A stretch of DNA of 64,000 bases, taken from positions 142,353 through 206,352 of the forward strand of contig NZ_CBTJ020000027.1 of assembly GCF_001051235.1 (NCBI RefSeq), written 5' to 3'. Shown here piece after piece: positions 25,944 to 36,671 of the stretch. The DNA comes from Candidatus Competibacter denitrificans Run_A_D11 (lineage in GTDB: Bacteria; Pseudomonadota; Gammaproteobacteria; Competibacterales; Competibacteraceae). The notes below the pieces were generated by a model, which saw only the letters and a program-made list of their open reading frames with translations, did not search any database and was not told where the DNA came from. The first letter of the stretch is position 1. Each line of letters begins with the position of its first letter. A program made the translations under genes and the position numbers.

Positions 25944-28556
25944 TCAAGCGGCCGAACGCAACCGAGTCAACAAATCTCCCAGACGCTGGTTGGCGGCAAG
26001 GTCGATATCCCGACCGGCGCGATTGCGCGCGTTGCGCTCCACCAAATCGAGGAATGCCCGAATCCAGTCGGTATAGTAATCCTGATCGTAAGTCGATTGC
26101 TGTTCGCCCAATTGTGGACCGCCACGCGGCACTGTTCGTGGTGGAAACAACGGGCGTGGGCCACTCTCAAGCGCGAGCGTGGGCCGTTGTTCTGGCGCCA
26201 ATGCATCGTAACCTAAAAAATCCACGTAGTTATTCAAAAGATTGGCGGTTAACCGGGCAGGCAAGGCCACGATCTGCTCGAACTTCATGCGAAACCCGGT
26301 CACCTGCCGCACCAATGCCTCAATTCGTTCTTCAAGCTTCAAGCGCTGCGCACCGGCGATCAGCTCCTTGATGAAATCGCTCATGCTGGATTCCGGCACC
26401 CGATAGTATTCACACAGCGACTTATTCCCGCTCAGATCGTGCAGATCCCGCATCCATTCGGCCACCGCCTCACGGGCAAACAAGGCCGCATCATCCTTGC
26501 GAGGTGCCGCCGCCGCATCAGCGGCTGCATCGCCGCCCAGGCCCAGCAAAACTTTCATCTGCGCGGTATTGACCGCCGCACCGATAGTGGGTGCACCGAT
26601 GGCTTGTTTTTCGTCCGGTAAGCGCGTTTCAATCCGATAATAGATGTCTTCCAACTCACTGCCATCGGCTTGCAGTGCGCGCATCAGTTCACCGAAGCGT
26701 TGCTCACCGGCGCAGTCGATCAGATTGCCGGCAACCTGCTGGGCCGCTGTCCGCCGCTTTTCGATTTCCAGTTCTGGATTGTCGCTAACATAATAATGGC
26801 TGATTCGCTCGACCATCTGTTCGCGTAGGCGCGTCACTTGCCCGGCCAGTTGCTGGTGTTTCAATTCAGGATTACACAGCGGGCGCAGATGCTCGGCCAG
26901 ATAGCTGATACCGCCATCATTAAGGGCAAAACCAGCCTCCCATGCCTGTTCAGGATCGGCAAAATGGGCACTGGCTACCTTGTCCTTCAAAAACGCCTCT
27001 TTAAACAAGGCGATCCGTTTACGCTCGCCAGGCCGAACGCCAATTTCCCGGCCCTCTTCGTCGTAATCGAAGATATTCTTGGCCTTGAAATTGGGGTTGC
27101 GTAGCCAAAAGCTGTTGCGGAATGGCCCTTGCGTATCCCACTGGCGCGGCCACTCATGCTGCTTGCCAAAAAAATTGAGCAACGAACTTTCCAACCGGGT
27201 AATCCAGCGGCTTTCTGGCGAGCGTTCGCCTGCTTTTTCCTCGAACTCCATATCGAATTTAGTCAACACCAAAAACAGCGCATTCGGTTGCTGGGCGCGT
27301 TGTTCCGGCGTTGTGCCGTGGGTGGTGGAAATCCATTCATAGACCATCTCCGGCAGAGACTTGACCTCCTGATTGCTGGGACCAATACATAACAACATGC
27401 TGGTCAGTTCCTGCTCGGCGCAATAACGCTCAAACAGATAGGCGACCTTGCCGCGCAAAAACAAGCTGCGCAACGCATCGCCGGTTTCAAGAAATGCCGG
27501 TAAATCTTTGATCAACTCGCGCGAGCGCGCACCAGGAAAATCCAGCAAGTCGGTATGTTGGAAAAAGTCCCAAGGCTGTTCGCTGATCACAATTCGCAGT
27601 TCGGCAATCAGCGCCGTCACTTCATTGCGCGGCAAGGTCACCCGTGCCCCGTCAGCGCTCACCAAGGTGAGCGCCTCCCCGCCACCGGCGCCCAGACCCT
27701 TGAGGGTCTGCACGTCAATGATGCTCTGATCGCGCGGCAGCAACGCCTCAAGGCCCGCATAAGCGTCACTGGCGAAATTCAGGCCACGCAAGCCGTTATA
27801 CAGGCGGCTATAGAGTTGACTGAAAGCATCGACGCCGCCCCAGATCACGCCGAACAATTTGGCGCGTTCTTGAATGTTCAAGCGCGGCGCTAGTTGGGCC
27901 GCCTGTTCCCAGTAACCGTGCCGCAATAAGCGCACCCGCTCCTGTCCCTTGAAATAGCGTTCGAAATAGGTTTGTAGATCGAACACATCTTCGGCCGTGA
28001 GCGGATCGACCGGTTGAGACTGGGCTGCGGGAGTCAGCTTTTCCAGCAGTTCGGTCAACTGAGCCTGGGTCAGCAACTCGTCTTCGCTATGGTCACAATC
28101 CGCATAATAGGTGTTGCCGAGAATCTTCACTAAATCGGTCTGGGTCAGCAGCCGCATCTGCACCGGTGCCGCCGGCGCGGCCCCAGCCGCTGGTTGTAAG
28201 GTGAAACGGGTGACGAGACCGGTCGATTCACGGCCGCCTTCGGGATTGATATCACGAATGAAGTCGATGGTCTGACCGGCAAAATCCGCAAGCAGTGGCG
28301 CCATTCCCTTACGAGCCAGGGCGGAAATCAGATAGGACTTGCCGGACTGGCTCGGTCCAAAGACCCCCACGCACATCGGCCGCTGGGCCGCTTGCTCCAG
28401 TCGGCGCGCTTGGGTCGAGAGCCGACGGAATTCCTTGGTCAAACCGGCCTTTTCCTGGCGGACCCGCTCGGCGTTTTGATCCAGCCAATCAACGAATTCG
28501 GAACCGATTTGATCGAGAGTCCGGCAGGTGGCGCTAAGAGTGGCATCGGTGGTCAT
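25944..28556 (-). CDS. srfC: SrfC-family P-loop GTPase-like protein
   Basis: 870 residues of the putative virulence factor SrfC family. After a helical N-terminus comes the P-loop GPSQSGKS (67-74), a G3-like DFPG (339-342) and a G4-like TKFD (432-435), the set expected of a dynamin/septin-like GTPase. The C-terminal half is long, helical and charged. Salmonella srfABC is known as an SsrB-regulated locus, and the biochemical role of SrfC is unclear. Here it follows a small membrane protein gene by 18 bases and precedes the proline-rich membrane protein. Confidence 0.8.
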   Translation of the reverse strand: MTTDATLSATCRTLDQIGSEFVDWLDQNAERVRQEKAGLTKEFRRLSTQARRLEQAAQRPMCVGVFGPSQSGKSYLISALARKGMAPLLADFAGQTIDFIRDINPEGGRESTGLVTRFTLQPAAGAAPAAPVQMRLLTQTDLVKILGNTYYADCDHSEDELLTQAQLTELLEKLTPAAQSQPVDPLTAEDVFDLQTYFERYFKGQERVRLLRHGYWEQAAQLAPRLNIQERAKLFGVIWGGVDAFSQLYSRLYNGLRGLNFASDAYAGLEALLPRDQSIIDVQTLKGLGAGGGEALTLVSADGARVTLPRNEVTALIAELRIVISEQPWDFFQHTDLLDFPGARSRELIKDLPAFLETGDALRSLFLRGKVAYLFERYCAEQELTSMLLCIGPSNQEVKSLPEMVYEWISTTHGTTPEQRAQQPNALFLVLTKFDMEFEEKAGERSPESRWITRLESSLLNFFGKQHEWPRQWDTQGPFRNSFWLRNPNFKAKNIFDYDEEGREIGVRPGERKRIALFKEAFLKDKVASAHFADPEQAWEAGFALNDGGISYLAEHLRPLCNPELKHQQLAGQVTRLREQMVERISHYYVSDNPELEIEKRRTAAQQVAGNLIDCAGEQRFGELMRALQADGSELEDIYYRIETRLPDEKQAIGAPTIGAAVNTAQMKVLLGLGGDAAADAAAAPRKDDAALFAREAVAEWMRDLHDLSGNKSLCEYYRVPESSMSDFIKELIAGAQRLKLEERIEALVRQVTGFRMKFEQIVALPARLTANLLNNYVDFLGYDALAPEQRPTLALESGPRPLFPPRTVPRGGPQLGEQQSTYDQDYYTDWIRAFLDLVERNARNRAGRDIDLAANQRLGDLLTRLRSAA

Positions 28557-28574
28557 AGTGAAAAAACCGTTTAC

Positions 28575-29198
28575 CTATCGCAAGGGGCCATAGAGTTGAT
28601 ACAAAAGGGTTATGATCACAACAATGATTGCTACCCACCTGTAGATTTTCAGCCATTGGTTTCGGCGCTGAGCAGTCTTTGGCTCCACCACTGTCCCTAA
28701 GAGCGCGATGCCATTTGGCTGAAACGCGACCAATTCGCCACCGCTTAACCGTGTCTGACCATACAACTGCACCTCGACGGCATGACGCGGTAATGGGTGC
28801 AGAGACCGCGCAAAGGCCGCGTAAAGCCGGGCGTCCGTCGCTAAAATCAACTCGACCAAATGACCGCCGATCAACGCTTCAATAGGCACTAAGCGAGCGG
28901 TTTGCGGCGCACAATCGGACAGCAGTTGATTCGCCGAATTGAGCTTTCTGGTGGCTGTTCGCTCGATATACCATAGCAACCCACCGGCCAACCCTAGAGC
29001 CGGTAAGAGCAACAAGCCCACCAACCCCAGCGTCAAAAGACTGCCCAGATTCTGGCTGGTTAGAGCCGCCACCATCGCAAGCAGCAGAATACCGGACAGA
29101 ATAAAAAACACGAATAGGCCGAGCAGCCTTAATCGCCGCCGATGCAGCGCTGCCAGCTTTTGCACGGCCGGGTGTAAGTCAGATGAACCTTCCGTCAT
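28575..29198 (-). CDS. Membrane protein between srfB and srfC
   Basis: 207 residues. Two hydrophobic helices lie close together (about 24-48 FVFFILSGILLLAMVAAL and 53-78 LLTLGLVGLLLLPALGLAGG), then a soluble domain of about 100 residues (HLVELILATDARLYAAFARS, EVQLYGQTRLSGGELVAF), and a C-terminal helix (VAIIVVIITLLYQLYG). No family recognised. Twelve bases separate it from srfB and 18 from srfC, so it belongs to the same transcript and is a natural candidate to bring both ATP/GTP-binding partners to the inner membrane. Confidence 0.65.
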   Translation of the reverse strand: MTEGSSDLHPAVQKLAALHRRRLRLLGLFVFFILSGILLLAMVAALTSQNLGSLLTLGLVGLLLLPALGLAGGLLWYIERTATRKLNSANQLLSDCAPQTARLVPIEALIGGHLVELILATDARLYAAFARSLHPLPRHAVEVQLYGQTRLSGGELVAFQPNGIALLGTVVEPKTAQRRNQWLKIYRWVAIIVVIITLLYQLYGPLR

Positions 29199-29210
29199 GA
29201 TCGCACGCGC

Positions 29211-32141
29211 TCAACGACGCGGCGCATCGCCGGAGCGGGCCGAAATCGAGAAGATACCGCTATCCAGCCAGTAACCGTACTCATCCTTGAGTGTTTGCAA
29301 TTTCAGCAGCACCACCCCACTCGGCTGTTGGTTGCCAGCCGAATCCGTTACTGCGATCACCTTGAAATCCAGATCGACATTTTCGTCGGTGGCACGTTCC
29401 AACGTCACCTTGAGCGGCAACGCTTTGGCACTAGCATCGCGCGGCTGCGCAAACGTGACACGATACAGCGGCGTCGCCGGCCAACGCTCCACCGCCAACT
29501 GGCGGAATCCGAGAAACACTGGGGCGTAAAAATCGAATGTTGCCTCTGGCAAGCGAGTCTTGCGATCTTCCAGCTCCAGGTTGGCAAACAGCACATTTTC
29601 TTGTTTCAAGCGACCGGTCTGCTCCAGTACGCCGACAAAGCGAGCGGTTGATTTCATACCCAGTTCGCGGCTGCGCAAGTTGAATTTATAGAGTTGCCCT
29701 TCAGACAGCGCACAGACCATCGCGCCGACCGCCGCTGTGGTCTTAGGATCGGTCAATCGGCCACTGACCGCGCGGAATGGGTACCAGTCGCCGACGCGGT
29801 AAGCGTGCAGGCTGACGATGCGATCCGGTGGGGAAGGCAGCTTCGCCAGAATCGCTGCCCGAATCGCCGGTAGCCGGCAGGGCCGGCCGGAAATCAACAG
29901 GTAGTCGCAATCGTACAGATACACCACTTCGCACAGATCGCTGAGCACCTGGCCAAGAATCCGTCGCACCGTGGTATCCAACGCCAGCATGGTGGCGGTA
30001 AACCCAACATCGGCCAGCTTGAAATTCTGGCCACCGGCTGATCGCACCGCCTCTTCCAAAAACCGCACCACCTGTTCGTGCGGGCCGCTACCGGGCGGAT
30101 AAACATCTGCCAGTCGTAAGGTTACAGCCTCGTTACCCAGGCTAAGATCAGTGTTTTCGTAACGATGCAACAATTCCAGTGCCAGCGGCAAGGTCACCTG
30201 ATTGGCAAACTGCCGTCGTAACGTCCGGTCGCGCTCAGCCTGATCACCCCGATTGGCACCCAATAAACGGACCAACAACTCCTCAGGGTTAGCCGCTCCA
30301 CTCTGCCGGATCGCTTCCATCAACCCCGGCAAAATGTTGCGTTCGATCAGACCGCACAACACGTCATCGCCGGCGATGTTGAAGCCTTCTCGGAATTCCT
30401 GGATCGGCCGAACCGCCGTGCCACCCTCCAACTGGTAGGTGGTGACGATTAAGTCGGTAGTGCCGCCGCCAATATCAATACTCGCCAACCGCAAGCACGG
30501 CAGATCACCATAGCCTTCGCGGACCCGACCAAAAATCTTGAAGAACAGCGCAGCGTCACCCTGAAAGTTATGCTTGATCTCGTTATAGAGGAAGACGACC
30601 TGCGTGCCGGTGGCCTCGTCCCATTGCAGTAACGGCTCTGGCGCCTGGCTGTCCTCCAACCCCAAAGAGCGCCAGGTCAGCCGAATCGCGGTGTTAACCC
30701 GACGAGAGAATAGCTTGCGCTCGGCCAGGGGCATGGCGGTCGGCATCGTCAAAATCACCCGGCGCAAACGACGCGGGGCTTCGGAATGGACGCGCTGGTA
30801 GCGCCGGGCCGGCGAGTTGGTTTCTACAAAGGCTTGCAACAGCACTTCGGCGACAAAAAAACTCATCAGGGCGCTACGCGAAAACAGTGCGGTGACTGCG
30901 GGTGGTTCGCCGGTAACCAATTCTTCCCCATCTTCGCGCAAGTGGCCGATAAAGGGGCCAGTGGTCACGGGGCCGCTGTCACCGCCGAAGCCATCGGCAC
31001 CGGGATTGAAGCGCCACGGGTGATAGCGGGAATCGGTATCCCACAGATAGCGCTTAGGGCCGGATAACCCGGTGCTGCCCTCAGTGCCATGGCTATAGTA
31101 GGAGAGCGCCTGTGCCTCATATCCCACGCGCGTCGGGATGGGCCATAAAAAGGCGCTGGAGCGACCGCTGCGACGCGACAACTTCTCATCACCAAAACTG
31201 CTACGCACGAACTCAATCCGACTGGGAAAGGGTTCATCGTAGATCTGCTCCGGCCGCGACAGATCACGCAACTCTAACCGGTAGCTGTCATTCATATCGA
31301 CCGGATTATCGCCGCTGGTTTCCATCAGGATGCCGCAGGTACGGGAATTACCGACATCCAGTACCAGATCGACGTTGACCGGCTGATTGAGCCGAGCGGT
31401 CGGCGCACTATCGACGAACGTAAAGCGCAGCCGGGGCACGGCCAACGCCCGGCGCAGCACGCTAAGCAACGTCAGCCAGGCCGCTTGTCCGTCGGGGCTG
31501 GCACGTAATTCAGCCTCATCGACCCGGCGCGGCGCGCGGCGGCGCACTTCGAAGGCATGAAAGCGCTGATGCAACCATTCCCGGACCCATTCCTGCTCCA
31601 AAAACCAGCCGGTGTCCATCTGCGCATCGCTGAGGGCGAATTCCTCCCCGGACTGCATATCCAGCGGGCTTGGCGCCAGATAAGGTCGGCCCTCACGGGT
31701 CGGCAACAGTTGGGTATCGAAGGCCAGAGTCACCCGATGGGTATTACCGTCACTATCGGCAGCCGGCAGCTCCACCAGCCGTACCCGCGCCCAATTGGTT
31801 GGCCCTTTGTCAAACAGGTGATTGCCGTCGGGATGGGGTTCCCGTACCCGCAAAAACGGCACCGGCAGCCACGCCTGATCGAGGATAGCGGCTGCCTTAG
31901 CGGCGTTCAGCGAATAGACCTGCTCCGGCTTGACCGGCTTGCCGTCGTCGGTGATGAACTGGCCGCTGGCATCATCTGCGTACAGACACGTCAAGATTGC
32001 CCGGCCTTCGGCAGTCGTTTGGGTTAGAAACGCTCGTGAAAGGCGGGCTTCATTGAGATTCAAGCCGAAATCCAAAAGCTGGATGGCCGTATTGGGAATC
32101 AGATTGATCACCGGAGCATATTGGGTCAGTTTCGCCAGCAT
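29211..32141 (-). CDS. srfB: SrfB-family actin/Hsp70-fold protein
   Basis: 976 residues of the SrfB family. Two phosphate-binding motifs of the actin/Hsp70 superfamily are clear: DVGNSRTCG (262-270) and DIGGGTTD (556-563), and a later LLISGRPCRLPAI region fits the adenosine-binding motif. The N-terminal 250 residues and the C-terminal 150 are family-specific additions. A GAGGAGG site lies 11 bases before the ATG. It is the first gene of the seven-gene minus-strand locus. Family knowledge comes from Salmonella srfB; whether this protein polymerises or acts as a chaperone is unknown. Confidence 0.82.
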   Translation of the reverse strand: MLAKLTQYAPVINLIPNTAIQLLDFGLNLNEARLSRAFLTQTTAEGRAILTCLYADDASGQFITDDGKPVKPEQVYSLNAAKAAAILDQAWLPVPFLRVREPHPDGNHLFDKGPTNWARVRLVELPAADSDGNTHRVTLAFDTQLLPTREGRPYLAPSPLDMQSGEEFALSDAQMDTGWFLEQEWVREWLHQRFHAFEVRRRAPRRVDEAELRASPDGQAAWLTLLSVLRRALAVPRLRFTFVDSAPTARLNQPVNVDLVLDVGNSRTCGILMETSGDNPVDMNDSYRLELRDLSRPEQIYDEPFPSRIEFVRSSFGDEKLSRRSGRSSAFLWPIPTRVGYEAQALSYYSHGTEGSTGLSGPKRYLWDTDSRYHPWRFNPGADGFGGDSGPVTTGPFIGHLREDGEELVTGEPPAVTALFSRSALMSFFVAEVLLQAFVETNSPARRYQRVHSEAPRRLRRVILTMPTAMPLAERKLFSRRVNTAIRLTWRSLGLEDSQAPEPLLQWDEATGTQVVFLYNEIKHNFQGDAALFFKIFGRVREGYGDLPCLRLASIDIGGGTTDLIVTTYQLEGGTAVRPIQEFREGFNIAGDDVLCGLIERNILPGLMEAIRQSGAANPEELLVRLLGANRGDQAERDRTLRRQFANQVTLPLALELLHRYENTDLSLGNEAVTLRLADVYPPGSGPHEQVVRFLEEAVRSAGGQNFKLADVGFTATMLALDTTVRRILGQVLSDLCEVVYLYDCDYLLISGRPCRLPAIRAAILAKLPSPPDRIVSLHAYRVGDWYPFRAVSGRLTDPKTTAAVGAMVCALSEGQLYKFNLRSRELGMKSTARFVGVLEQTGRLKQENVLFANLELEDRKTRLPEATFDFYAPVFLGFRQLAVERWPATPLYRVTFAQPRDASAKALPLKVTLERATDENVDLDFKVIAVTDSAGNQQPSGVVLLKLQTLKDEYGYWLDSGIFSISARSGDAPRR

Positions 32142-32266
32142 ATGAACCTTGTCCTCCTCGTCTATGAGTCATTCTGGCGCGGCGCCAAGGCTACCGCAAC
32201 CTCGGCTCCAGCTTTCGCTCTCAGACCATTGCGTTATAGCGGTTTCCGGCCTTTTCCAAGCGCCCA

Positions 32267-35200
32267 TCAAACAGACGGTGCTTCCAAATGGGTCTGTAGC
32301 ACCCTCTGCACTAAAAGATAATCGGCTTCCAGCTCAGCCAGCAAACGATCCACATCGGCTAATTGTTTAGCCCTACCGCGCTGCTCCAATTCTTTGCACA
32401 AGGCCGCGACCCGCATCGCACCCACATTGGCACTACTCGATTTTAGAGTATGCGCTGTTTGATAAAGCGCATCGCTATCTTTACCCGTAATCGCCGCTCG
32501 CAATGCTTCAAGAGAAGTCGCAGACGTTTGCAAATAGAGGTTAATAATTTTTACTTGGAGATTGGGTGCGCCTGGCTGCTGGAGGGCGCGGATTTTGGCC
32601 AAGACACTCTCATCAAGCACAGCCACCGCCGGTTCTAGCGATACCGCCGGAGAGCGTTGTTTAGTCGGCTTTGGTATTGTCGCAAGAGAGGGTTGAGTAG
32701 CCCGGGGAATCTGCTTTATTGGCACGGTAAGAGCCATGGGCTTGGCCGGCCGCGTAGCCGGCGTGGCCACAGGGAGGGTATCTGCCCGGCGGAGCCAATG
32801 ATCTAAAATAGCGATGAGTTGCGATTGCTCAAAGGGTTTAGCGAGATAATCGTCCATACCCGCCGCCAGGCATTCTTCCCGAAACCCTTTCACCACGTTG
32901 GCGGTGAGGGCGATGATCGGCAAGCGTGGCTTCGACTGCTCTTGCTCCCAACGGCGGATCGCTTCTGTAGCGGCAAACCCATCCAGTACCGGCATTTGGC
33001 AGTCCATCAAGATAAGATCGTAGTGACCTCGAGTGACTGCGGCAATTGCCTCACGCCCATTCACCGCCAATTCTGCCTGGCAGCCCAGGGTTTCCAACAG
33101 GGCCAACGCCATTTCCTGATTGACTGGATTGTCCTCGGCAATCAGGATGCGCCCTTGAAAGCGAGGGCGGGGCACCGGGGGCGCGAGCGAGCGCTGCGAT
33201 ATGGCCTCGGCCGCTGCGCTCAATAACCGGTAGAGCGTTTTATAAAGCTCTGATTGACGCACCGGTTTATGCAAGACGGCCTGAATCCCGACGCGGGTCA
33301 CTTCCGCCGGATTCAGATCGAACCCACCGGAGGTTAACAATAACAGCTTGAGGGCAGCCAAGCCGCTATCGGCCCGGATGTGTTGGGCCAGTTCGAGAGC
33401 GTCCATCCCCGGCATCCGCAAATCCAGAATCGCCAAATCGAACGCGGCACCGCGCGCCACAGCGGCACGCAATAAAGCCAGCGCCGCAACACCGCCGTCC
33501 GCCATGTCGCTGCCGATACCCCAAGCCGTCACCTGATGCCACAAAATTTCTCGGTTGGTGGCGTTGTCGTCCACGATCAAAACCCGGGCACCATGCAACA
33601 GATCTTGCCGGGCCAACCAGGACGGCCGCGTACCGGCCACCCGATGCTGTAGCGGTACGGTAAACCAGAAGCGGGAACCGGCTCCTGGTACGCTCTCGAC
33701 ACCAATATCCCCACCCATCAACTCCACCAAGCGTCGAGAAATCGCCAACCCCAGTCCGGTGCCGCCATAACGACGGTTCGTCGAGCTATCTGCTTGGGTG
33801 AAAGAATCGAAAATTTTAGTTTGAGCTTCACGAGGGATACCGATACCGGTGTCTTTGATCTCGAAACGCAAGCGAGGGGCTTGCTCATCCTTGATCGTCA
33901 CTCGTAACCGAATCACCACCTCGCCCTGTTCGGTGAACTTGATGGCATTACCAACCAAATTGACGAGGAGTTGGCGCAAACGCACCGGGTCACCTTTGAC
34001 CTTTTGGGGCAGTTCTAGCGGCAAATCGCTGATCAAATCCAGCCCTTTCTCGTGCGCTCGCCCGGCCAACAAGGCGGCGGTATCTTCGACAAGTTCCCGC
34101 AGATCGAAGGACACCATCTCCAGTTCCAGACGGCCCGCCTCGATTTTGGAAAAATCGAGAATATCGTTGATGATGGCAAGCAACGTCCGCCCCGAACCCA
34201 GAATGGTGCCAGCAAACCGCCGCTGCTGGCCGTTCAAGGCTGTGCCCAGCAATAACTCGGCCATCCCAAGCACTCCGTTGAGCGGTGTACGAATCTCATG
34301 ACTCATCACCGCCAGAAAATCCGATTTGGTGCGATTGGCATTTTCAGCGGCTTCCTTGGCGTCTCGCAACGCGGTGGTCTGAATAGCCATCTGGTGGTCA
34401 CGCTCTTGCAGGCGCGCGGCCATCTCATCAAAGGCTGCCGCCACTTGGCCGATTTCGTTATAGGGTCCCAAACCGATGCGATGGCTCAAATCGCCAGCGC
34501 CGATTTGGCAGACTCCGGCCTGAAGGCGCTGCATCGGCCGCAGAAAACGCCGTTTAAGCAGAGTTGAGACGACGTGGGCCAGCACCAAGCCGATGACGAC
34601 AGTTCCAGCCAACAACCACCACCAAGCGGTTCGGCTATCGGCGTAAACCTCAGCCTGTGCGATTTCCGTCACCACAATCCACGGAGTTTCTGGCACCGGT
34701 ATCGTGGTGCCGACCACGGGTTGGCCTTGTAAGTTGGTGTACTCTCCGGCCCAGGTTTCCTTGGCGGCACGCACCAAGGCCAACAACTCGGGCCGGTCGT
34801 CCAAACGAGTTTGGGCGATAACGATTTGTGGGTCGGAATGAGCGATGATGCGTCCATCCTGATTCACTAAATAAGAGATGCCGGAATCGCCAAAATGCAG
34901 GCTCTCGACCACTTCCTGCAAAACCGTCATCCGCAGGCGAGCCGCCATGACCCCACCCCGTCCGGCGGGCACGGCCAAGATCAAGTATGTCTGGTTGTCG
35001 GCAGTGACCTGCACATCACCGACATACGTTTTTCCATCACGGGCTTCCACAAACCATCGAGCTTGCTGGGTCGTGAAGAGATCGCCCAGCAAAGCCTCAC
35101 TGGAGGGCGCATGACTGATAATCTGACCGACCGCATCGAGATACACGATTTCGAGCAAAGCGGGATCGCGGTGCAATAACTCTTCCATCTCACTGGACTG

Positions 35201-35497
35201 CAACGCTGAGAGTTCATCTCGGCCGAACACGTCTATCAACAATAAAACCCGCTGTTCTCGCGTCAGAAATGCGCTGACTGTTTGCGCCGCCCGCCGTGCC
35301 GCCTCATGTTGGCGACCGCGCCAACCGCTTTCCTCGGCACGGTTTACCAGTAAGGCCACCGCCAGTGTGCTGGCCAGCAGCAAAACCAGCAGTGCAGCAC
35401 CAAATACCGCCAGCAACTGCCGCCGTAAACTACCTCGCGCGCTTTGCTGTCGCTTGCCACCGGTAACCGTGCTCACTTCTCCCCCAGTCACTGCCAA
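32267..35497 (-). CDS. BarA-type hybrid histidine kinase
   Basis: 1076 residues. Membrane helix at about 27-49, a large periplasmic double-Cache-like sensor (about 50-285), second helix (about 288-308), HAMP, phospho-acceptor His400 in [15 protein letters not shown], ATPase domain ([18 protein letters not shown]), two receivers (Asp692 in [11 protein letters not shown], Asp832 in [13 protein letters not shown]) and a C-terminal HPt with His1016 in [14 protein letters not shown]. This is a full four-step phosphorelay lacking only the final regulator, which is not nearby. It starts three bases after the stop of the PotD-like lipoprotein gene. Confidence 0.9.
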   Translation of the reverse strand: MAVTGGEVSTVTGGKRQQSARGSLRRQLLAVFGAALLVLLLASTLAVALLVNRAEESGWRGRQHEAARRAAQTVSAFLTREQRVLLLIDVFGRDELSALQSSEMEELLHRDPALLEIVYLDAVGQIISHAPSSEALLGDLFTTQQARWFVEARDGKTYVGDVQVTADNQTYLILAVPAGRGGVMAARLRMTVLQEVVESLHFGDSGISYLVNQDGRIIAHSDPQIVIAQTRLDDRPELLALVRAAKETWAGEYTNLQGQPVVGTTIPVPETPWIVVTEIAQAEVYADSRTAWWWLLAGTVVIGLVLAHVVSTLLKRRFLRPMQRLQAGVCQIGAGDLSHRIGLGPYNEIGQVAAAFDEMAARLQERDHQMAIQTTALRDAKEAAENANRTKSDFLAVMSHEIRTPLNGVLGMAELLLGTALNGQQRRFAGTILGSGRTLLAIINDILDFSKIEAGRLELEMVSFDLRELVEDTAALLAGRAHEKGLDLISDLPLELPQKVKGDPVRLRQLLVNLVGNAIKFTEQGEVVIRLRVTIKDEQAPRLRFEIKDTGIGIPREAQTKIFDSFTQADSSTNRRYGGTGLGLAISRRLVELMGGDIGVESVPGAGSRFWFTVPLQHRVAGTRPSWLARQDLLHGARVLIVDDNATNREILWHQVTAWGIGSDMADGGVAALALLRAAVARGAAFDLAILDLRMPGMDALELAQHIRADSGLAALKLLLLTSGGFDLNPAEVTRVGIQAVLHKPVRQSELYKTLYRLLSAAAEAISQRSLAPPVPRPRFQGRILIAEDNPVNQEMALALLETLGCQAELAVNGREAIAAVTRGHYDLILMDCQMPVLDGFAATEAIRRWEQEQSKPRLPIIALTANVVKGFREECLAAGMDDYLAKPFEQSQLIAILDHWLRRADTLPVATPATRPAKPMALTVPIKQIPRATQPSLATIPKPTKQRSPAVSLEPAVAVLDESVLAKIRALQQPGAPNLQVKIINLYLQTSATSLEALRAAITGKDSDALYQTAHTLKSSSANVGAMRVAALCKELEQRGRAKQLADVDRLLAELEADYLLVQRVLQTHLEAPSV

Positions 35498-35500
35498 GCC

Positions 35501-36622
35501 TTATTTGCCGGCTGCGAGAAAGCGTTGCCAAACATCGTCATAGCGCTTTTTTCCAGCCGGACTCAGAGGAGGATAAAAATGGGCGCGACGCAATATCTCA
35601 ACGGAAGGAAAGATGATGGGATCGTCACGGATTTCCGGCTTAAGGAGCGGGCGGGCCGCCTCATTAGCGCTAGCGTACTTTTTTTCGGTGACCAACTGGG
35701 CGGCGATTTCAGGGCGCAGCATAAAATTGATGAAAACTTCAGCGGTATGAGGGCTTGAACTAGTGACTGGCACCACAAAATTTTCGCCCCAAAGAGGGAC
35801 ACCCTCCGCAGGTAACACGTACCGCACATCTGGGTTACTCGCATGAGCTATCTGATAATCCTCAGCCCAACCGTAGAGAATCACTACATCGCCCCGCAAT
35901 AACCGAGCGACCGCCAGCCCTGCTTCCACCTCTACGAAAACCGCTCTTTTTTTAAGCTCCAGCAGGTGCTGGAGTGCGGCTTCTAGCTGGTTTTCATCCT
36001 CGGAACCGAGCGGATAGCCCAGCGACAGCAAGGCGATAGTGATCAATTCGGTCGGCTGAGCACGCAAACCGATTTTGCCCGCATAGCGGGAATCCCATAA
36101 ATCGGCCCACCGCTTAACCGAATCACCAACAAGATCGGTGCGCACCACTAAGCCCGAAGTACCGTAGTAATACGGCACACTGTGGCGGTTACCTGGATCA
36201 GCTGCCAAATCGCGGAAGTTGGCTGAGATGTTTTTGAAGTTAGGAATCTGACGAAAATTGATTGGCAGCAAGCGGTTGGCGGCGATTAGTGGCGGAAGAA
36301 GATCATTTTCCAGGACCACGACATCAACAACCTTTCCCTTCTGGAGATTTTCAACGGCCTCTTCCTGCGATTGGAACGTCTCGTATTTGATCTTGACACC
36401 ATATTCTTCGGTGAAGGCATTAAGTACGGACGGCGGTATATCGTCCACCCAGTTGTAGAAGATCAACTCCTGCGCAAGCGGAGGTGTTGATGGAGATGGG
36501 GATGAAGAGACCGGAGGGGGCGCCGCCTGATCACAAGCACCCAGGATTGCAGTAAGCATCATGAGCGCAGCCCCCATGATGGGGACCAGCCATCGCAATC
36601 TGGCAGCGGGGCGCACTATCAC
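35501..36622 (-). CDS. PotD/PotF-like substrate-binding lipoprotein
   Basis: 373 residues. Signal peptide with lipobox LGAC (Cys30), then a short Pro/Ser linker and a spermidine/putrescine-type binding fold: ELIFYNWVDDIPPSVLNAF, GVKIKYETFQSQEEAVENL, VDVVVLENDLLPPLIAANRL. The family binds polyamines for PotABC-type importers. No permease or ATPase gene accompanies it; instead a hybrid kinase with a periplasmic sensor follows after three bases. It may therefore present a ligand to the kinase. The ligand cannot be told from sequence. Confidence 0.83.
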   Translation of the reverse strand: MIVRPAARLRWLVPIMGAALMMLTAILGACDQAAPPPVSSSPSPSTPPLAQELIFYNWVDDIPPSVLNAFTEEYGVKIKYETFQSQEEAVENLQKGKVVDVVVLENDLLPPLIAANRLLPINFRQIPNFKNISANFRDLAADPGNRHSVPYYYGTSGLVVRTDLVGDSVKRWADLWDSRYAGKIGLRAQPTELITIALLSLGYPLGSEDENQLEAALQHLLELKKRAVFVEVEAGLAVARLLRGDVVILYGWAEDYQIAHASNPDVRYVLPAEGVPLWGENFVVPVTSSSPHTAEVFINFMLRPEIAAQLVTEKKYASANEAARPLLKPEIRDDPIIFPSVEILRRAHFYPPLSPAGKKRYDDVWQRFLAAGK

Positions 36623-36671
36623 TTTTTTCTACCCATGATGGCCACCGATCACTCCAGTCAGTCGGTCCCAG

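Noticed and set aside
25781..26371. A 196-codon plus-strand open frame crossing the srfC end
   Set aside because: It spans two minus-strand genes and their gap, is rich in Arg/Pro/Ser as antisense frames are, and shows no family motif.
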